DNA from: an uncultured Rhodanobacter sp.
GTDB taxonomy: Bacteria; Pseudomonadota; Gammaproteobacteria; Xanthomonadales; Rhodanobacteraceae
DNA length: 15,074 nucleotides
Direction: 5' to 3'
Assembly (NCBI GenBank): GCA_903827735.1
Contig: CAIKJM010000548.1
Coordinates: 1 to 15,074 of the forward strand
Below are positions 14,820 through 15,074 of the stretch, piece after piece (positions within the stretch are counted from its first letter, which is position 1; the number at the start of each line of letters is the position of its first letter). Position numbers and translations under genes: made by a program. The notes beneath the pieces were generated by a model, which was not told where the DNA came from, searched no databases, and worked only from the letters and a program-made list of their open reading frames with translations.

Positions 14820-15074
14820 TCAGCGATCAGATAGCCAAGGGTGCACCCCGAGAAGGATGCACTCTTCGATTTCGATGCTTCGCGCCTGCGCTTCGGTGCG
14901 AACGGTGAACCGGCCGCTTCGACTTGCCCTCATCAACTTCCTGATCAGATCCGTGATCAAATCGGAACAGGGCGCGTAAATATCAGCCGTCAAGAAATCG
15001 GCTTGAGCCACAGCGAGCCAGTGATGCCATAACGGGCTAAGCAAGGAGACACTTATTTGACGGTAAATTGAACG
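14820..15074 (-). CDS. Open frame of unknown function, possible 3' end of a gene entering from the right
   Basis: The minus strand is open from the window edge to TGA at 14822-14820, 84 sense codons with acceptable codon use. The product includes SPLWHHWLAVAQADFLTADI and ends GVHPWLSDR. A TTG at 15044 could start a 74-residue protein but has no convincing ribosome site, so the frame may be the C-terminus of a longer gene outside the window, convergent with the acyltransferase. I recognise no domain. Overlapping plus-strand frames (14728-14979, 14841-15032) look less protein-like. Confidence 0.3.
   Translation of the reverse strand, partial: RSIYRQISVSLLSPLWHHWLAVAQADFLTADIYAPCSDLITDLIRKLMRASRSGRFTVRTEAQARSIEIEECILLGVHPWLSDR
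14837..14866. terminator. Imperfect hairpin downstream of the acyltransferase gene
   Basis: AAGGGTGCA (14837-14845) pairs with TGCACTCTT (14858-14866), nine pairs including one G-T, around a 12-base loop whose CC and GG could extend the stem. A moderately T-rich stretch (CTCTTCGATTTCG) follows on the plus strand. It lies 113 bp after the acyltransferase stop and could end that transcript, but the T-run is poor and the site falls within the open minus-strand frame. Confidence 0.3.

Larger units (their letters stand above)
14724..15074. other. Region right of the acyltransferase gene
   Basis: The last 351 bp have no confidently assigned gene. They hold an imperfect hairpin (14837-14866) and an open minus-strand frame reaching the window edge (from 14820). 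A plus-strand AAGGAG at 15043-15048 looks like a ribosome site, but the only nearby start, TTG at 15057, meets a stop after four codons. No tRNA or insertion-sequence end was seen. Confidence 0.5.

Noticed and set aside
14839..14848. Perfect 10-bp palindrome GGGTGCACCC as an operator
   Set aside because: It is part of the larger imperfect hairpin and stands downstream of genes; no second copy was noticed, so there is no basis for a protein-binding claim.
1..15074. CRISPR arrays, insertion sequences, tRNA or rRNA genes
   Set aside because: No regularly spaced repeats, transposase motifs, terminal repeats with target duplications, or tRNA cloverleaf were seen on reading either strand.

Overview
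The window looks like chromosomal DNA of a GC-rich gammaproteobacterium, most probably of the Xanthomonadales/Lysobacterales (Rhodanobacter/Dyella/Xanthomonas relatives). The left two thirds is GC-rich. It carries a CysD plus CysN-CysC fusion and etfB-etfA directly beside surface-polysaccharide genes. In Xanthomonas the LPS/O-antigen cluster is known to end at etfA, and that layout is the main basis for the taxonomic guess, which is inference from family knowledge.

Layout. Positions 1-2470 (minus) hold the sulfate-activation genes cysD and cysNC, with cysNC running off the left edge. Positions 2555-3952 (minus) hold an amidase-signature enzyme. Positions 4131-5732 (plus) encode electron-transfer-flavoprotein:ubiquinone oxidoreductase (ETF-QO). 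Positions 5775-7689 (minus) hold two overlapping family-2 glycosyltransferases, the upstream one broken by a single in-frame amber codon inside its metal-binding motif. Positions 7979-9728 (plus) are etfB and etfA, closed by a strong UUCG hairpin. Positions 9782-11048 (minus) hold a heptose-nucleotide pair, hddC-gmhB. Positions 11353-14723 (plus) hold a multi-membrane GT-C-like protein and an acyltransferase-3 protein with an extra C-terminal Ig-like domain. An open minus-strand frame of unknown identity runs off the right edge.

How the genes work together. EtfA/EtfB accept electrons from acyl-CoA and related dehydrogenases, and ETF-QO passes them to ubiquinone; here the three genes are interrupted by two opposite-strand glycosyltransferases. 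HddC and GmhB are steps of GDP-D-glycero-D-manno-heptose synthesis. Together with the glycosyltransferases, the GT-C protein and the acyltransferase they suggest an LPS/O-antigen or other surface-glycan locus. From about 11.05 kb rightward the DNA is visibly more AT-rich, has possible gene remnants and weak ribosome sites, and looks like horizontally acquired, rearranged glycan DNA.

I did not find a clearly new multi-gene system. The most notable observations are the nonsense mutation in the glycosyltransferase, a HAD phosphatase that has lost three of four zinc ligands, the acyltransferase with an appended Ig-like domain, a tightly packed candidate small ORF between two membrane genes, and a probable gene remnant upstream of the GT-C gene.
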